NCBI GenBank assembly: GCA_944385645.1 | Contig: CALWYA010000021.1 | Coordinates: forward strand, 1-13,125 | Source of the DNA: an uncultured Oscillospiraceae bacterium | GTDB taxonomy: Bacteria > Bacillota > Clostridia > Oscillospirales > Oscillospiraceae | Length of the DNA stretch: 13,125 nucleotides | Direction of reading: 5' to 3' | Shown: positions 11,612 through 13,125 of the stretch, piece by piece | Position numbering within the stretch: position 1 is the stretch's first letter | How the letters are laid out: each line of letters starts with the position of its first letter | The notes under the pieces: generated by a model | Databases searched by the model: none | Told to the model about the DNA's origin: nothing | The model's input: the letters and a program-made list of their open reading frames with translations, nothing else | Translations under genes and position numbers: made by a program

Positions 11612-13125
11612 ATGAATATGAATCAACTGACCCAGAAATCCCTGGCCGCCATCCAGGCGGCTCAGGCCATCGCCACCGAACACGGCAACCCCCAGATCGA
11701 GCAGGCCCACCTGCTCCTGGCCCTGGTGAGCGACGGAGAGGGCTTCATCCCCCAGCTGCTCACCGCCATGGGCATGACAGTGCCCAGCTTCCAGGCGGCC
11801 GTCCAGGCCCAGGTGGAGAAGCTGCCCAAGGTGTCCGGCGGCGGCCGGGAGGCGGACAAGGTCTACGTCTCCCAGGACGTAGACAAGGCCCTGAACGCCG
11901 CCGAGGCGGCCGCGAGCTCCATGAAGGACGAGTACATCTCGGTGGAGCACCTGCTCCTGGGCCTGCTGGACCACCCGGACGCCGGCCTGAAGGAGCTGTT
12001 CCGCACCTACAACGTCACCCGGGAGAAGGTCATGCAGGCCCTGGCCGCGGTCCGGGGCAACCAGCGGGTCACCTCCGACAACCCGGAGGAGACCTATGAC
12101 GCCCTGAAGAAGTACGGCAGCGACCTGGTGGAGCGGGCCCGGCAGAACAAACTGGACCCGGTCATCGGCCGGGATGACGAGATCCGCAACGTCATCCGCA
12201 TCCTCTCCCGCAAGACCAAGAACAACCCCGTCCTCATCGGCGAGCCCGGCGTGGGCAAGACTGCCATCGCCGAGGGCCTGGCCCAGCGGATTGTGAAGGG
12301 GGACGTGCCCGGCAGTCTGAAGGACAAGACCATCTTTGCCCTGGACATGGGCTCCCTCATCGCGGGGGCCAAGTACCGGGGGGAGTTCGAGGAGCGGCTG
12401 AAGGCCGTCCTCAACGAGGTGCGCAAGTCCGAGGGGAAGATCATCCTCTTCATCGACGAGCTGCACACCATCGTGGGGGCGGGCAAGACCGAGGGGGCCA
12501 TGGACGCGGGCAACCTGCTGAAACCCATGCTGGCCCGGGGTGAGCTGCACTGCATCGGGGCCACCACCCTCAACGAGTACCGGCAGTACATCGAGAAGGA
12601 CGCCGCCCTGGAGCGGCGGTTCCAGCCGGTCATGGTGAACGAGCCCTCGGTGGAGGACGCCATCGCCATCCTCCGGGGCCTCAAGGAGCGGTATGAGGTG
12701 TACCACGGGGTGAAGATCACCGACGGGGCCATCATCGCCGCCGCCACCCTGTCCAATCGCTATATCACTGACCGATTCCTCCCCGACAAGGCCATCGACC
12801 TGGTGGACGAGGCCTGCGCCATGATCCGCACCGAGATGGACTCCATGCCCACCGAGCTGGACGTCATCCAGCGGAAGATCATCCAGCACGAGATCGAGGA
12901 GGCCGCCTTGAAGAAGGAGACCGACAAGCTGTCCCAGGAGCATCTGGCCGAGATCCAGAAGGAGCTCTCCGACATGCGGGAGGAGTTCAAGGCCAAGAAG
13001 GCCCAGTGGGACAACGAGAAGGGGGCCATCGGCAAGGTCCAGAAGCTGCGGGAGGACCTGGAGGCGGCCAACGCCGCCCTGGAGAAGGCCCAGCGGGAGT
13101 ACGACCTGGAGAAGGCCGCCGAGCT
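11612..13125 (+). CDS. clpB: ATP-dependent disaggregase ClpB (5' part; runs off the right edge)
   Basis: Hsp100 AAA+ ring machine that extracts polypeptides from aggregates together with DnaK, in the cytoplasm. The 504 visible residues start MNMNQLTQKSLAAIQAAQAIATE. Two Clp-N repeats span about 1-150 (QAHLLLALVSDGEGFIPQLL, EHLLLGLLDHPDAGLKEL). NBD1 follows, with DPVIGRDDEIRNVIRILSRK, Walker A GEPGVGKT at 210-217, pore loop AKYRGEFEER, Walker B IILFIDE (Asp282, Glu283) and the DAALERRFQPV arginine-finger region. From about 400 begins the coiled-coil middle domain (DSMPTELDVIQRKIIQHEIE, then long charged heptads), where the window ends. A middle domain separates ClpB from ClpA and ClpC. ATG 11612 follows AAAGGAG by 11 bases. 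Under a perfect CIRCE. About 360 residues including NBD2 are off the edge. Confidence 0.95.
   Translation, partial: MNMNQLTQKSLAAIQAAQAIATEHGNPQIEQAHLLLALVSDGEGFIPQLLTAMGMTVPSFQAAVQAQVEKLPKVSGGGREADKVYVSQDVDKALNAAEAAASSMKDEYISVEHLLLGLLDHPDAGLKELFRTYNVTREKVMQALAAVRGNQRVTSDNPEETYDALKKYGSDLVERARQNKLDPVIGRDDEIRNVIRILSRKTKNNPVLIGEPGVGKTAIAEGLAQRIVKGDVPGSLKDKTIFALDMGSLIAGAKYRGEFEERLKAVLNEVRKSEGKIILFIDELHTIVGAGKTEGAMDAGNLLKPMLARGELHCIGATTLNEYRQYIEKDAALERRFQPVMVNEPSVEDAIAILRGLKERYEVYHGVKITDGAIIAAATLSNRYITDRFLPDKAIDLVDEACAMIRTEMDSMPTELDVIQRKIIQHEIEEAALKKETDKLSQEHLAEIQKELSDMREEFKAKKAQWDNEKGAIGKVQKLREDLEAANAALEKAQREYDLEKAAE

Noticed and set aside
11561..12943. 460-codon minus-strand open frame
   Set aside because: Antisense to clpB, which is unmistakable from its Walker motifs and Clp-N repeats.

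Overview
The window looks like chromosome from a GC-rich, spore-forming Clostridia member, most likely an Oscillospirales gut-type butyrate producer (relatives of Flavonifractor, Pseudoflavonifractor or Lawsonibacter). This is inferred from four things: a Clostridium-type crotonase, a SpoVB-type flippase, an L10 leader of the Gram-positive kind and a perfect CIRCE heat-shock operator, all in strongly G+C-biased DNA with strong Shine-Dalgarno sites. No sequence search was run, so the genus is a guess.

Layout. 1-507 (minus) is the 5' part of pyrC with a clear promoter. 699-881 is a small YtxH-like protein with a terminator. 915-1399 is a gene-free repeat cluster. 1400-2017 (minus) is a TrmN6/YabB-type N6-adenine methyltransferase, divergent from rsmI (2158-2988). 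murC (3081-4499) follows, and its 3' end runs into a degenerate tandem repeat. 4500-5407 is a second gene-free repeat cluster with the same building blocks as the first. A consensus promoter and an attenuator-type L10 leader then drive rplJ-rplL (5588-6614). 6792-8523 (minus) is a two-gene crt plus AEC-transporter operon, divergent from a SpoVB-like flippase (8700-10238). efp and a CD1247-like acidic zinc-ribbon protein form the next operon (10391-11426). The window ends inside clpB, which sits behind a perfect CIRCE operator.

Most genes are housekeeping: pyrimidine synthesis, rRNA and tRNA modification, cell wall, ribosomal stalk, translation elongation, protein disaggregation. I saw no tRNA, rRNA, CRISPR array, transposase or phage gene.

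The least ordinary content is the repeats. Seven or more short hairpins share a GTAG(GGG) head, but their arms differ in sequence while staying paired. Several in the first cluster form inverted pairs. This is the architecture of REP/REPIN elements mobilised by RAYT (TnpA-REP) transposases. They are mixed with a 111-bp direct repeat about 90% identical between clusters, a 96-bp cruciform-like palindrome and a run of three perfect hairpins. This is the best candidate for something under-described here; no new protein system is evident.
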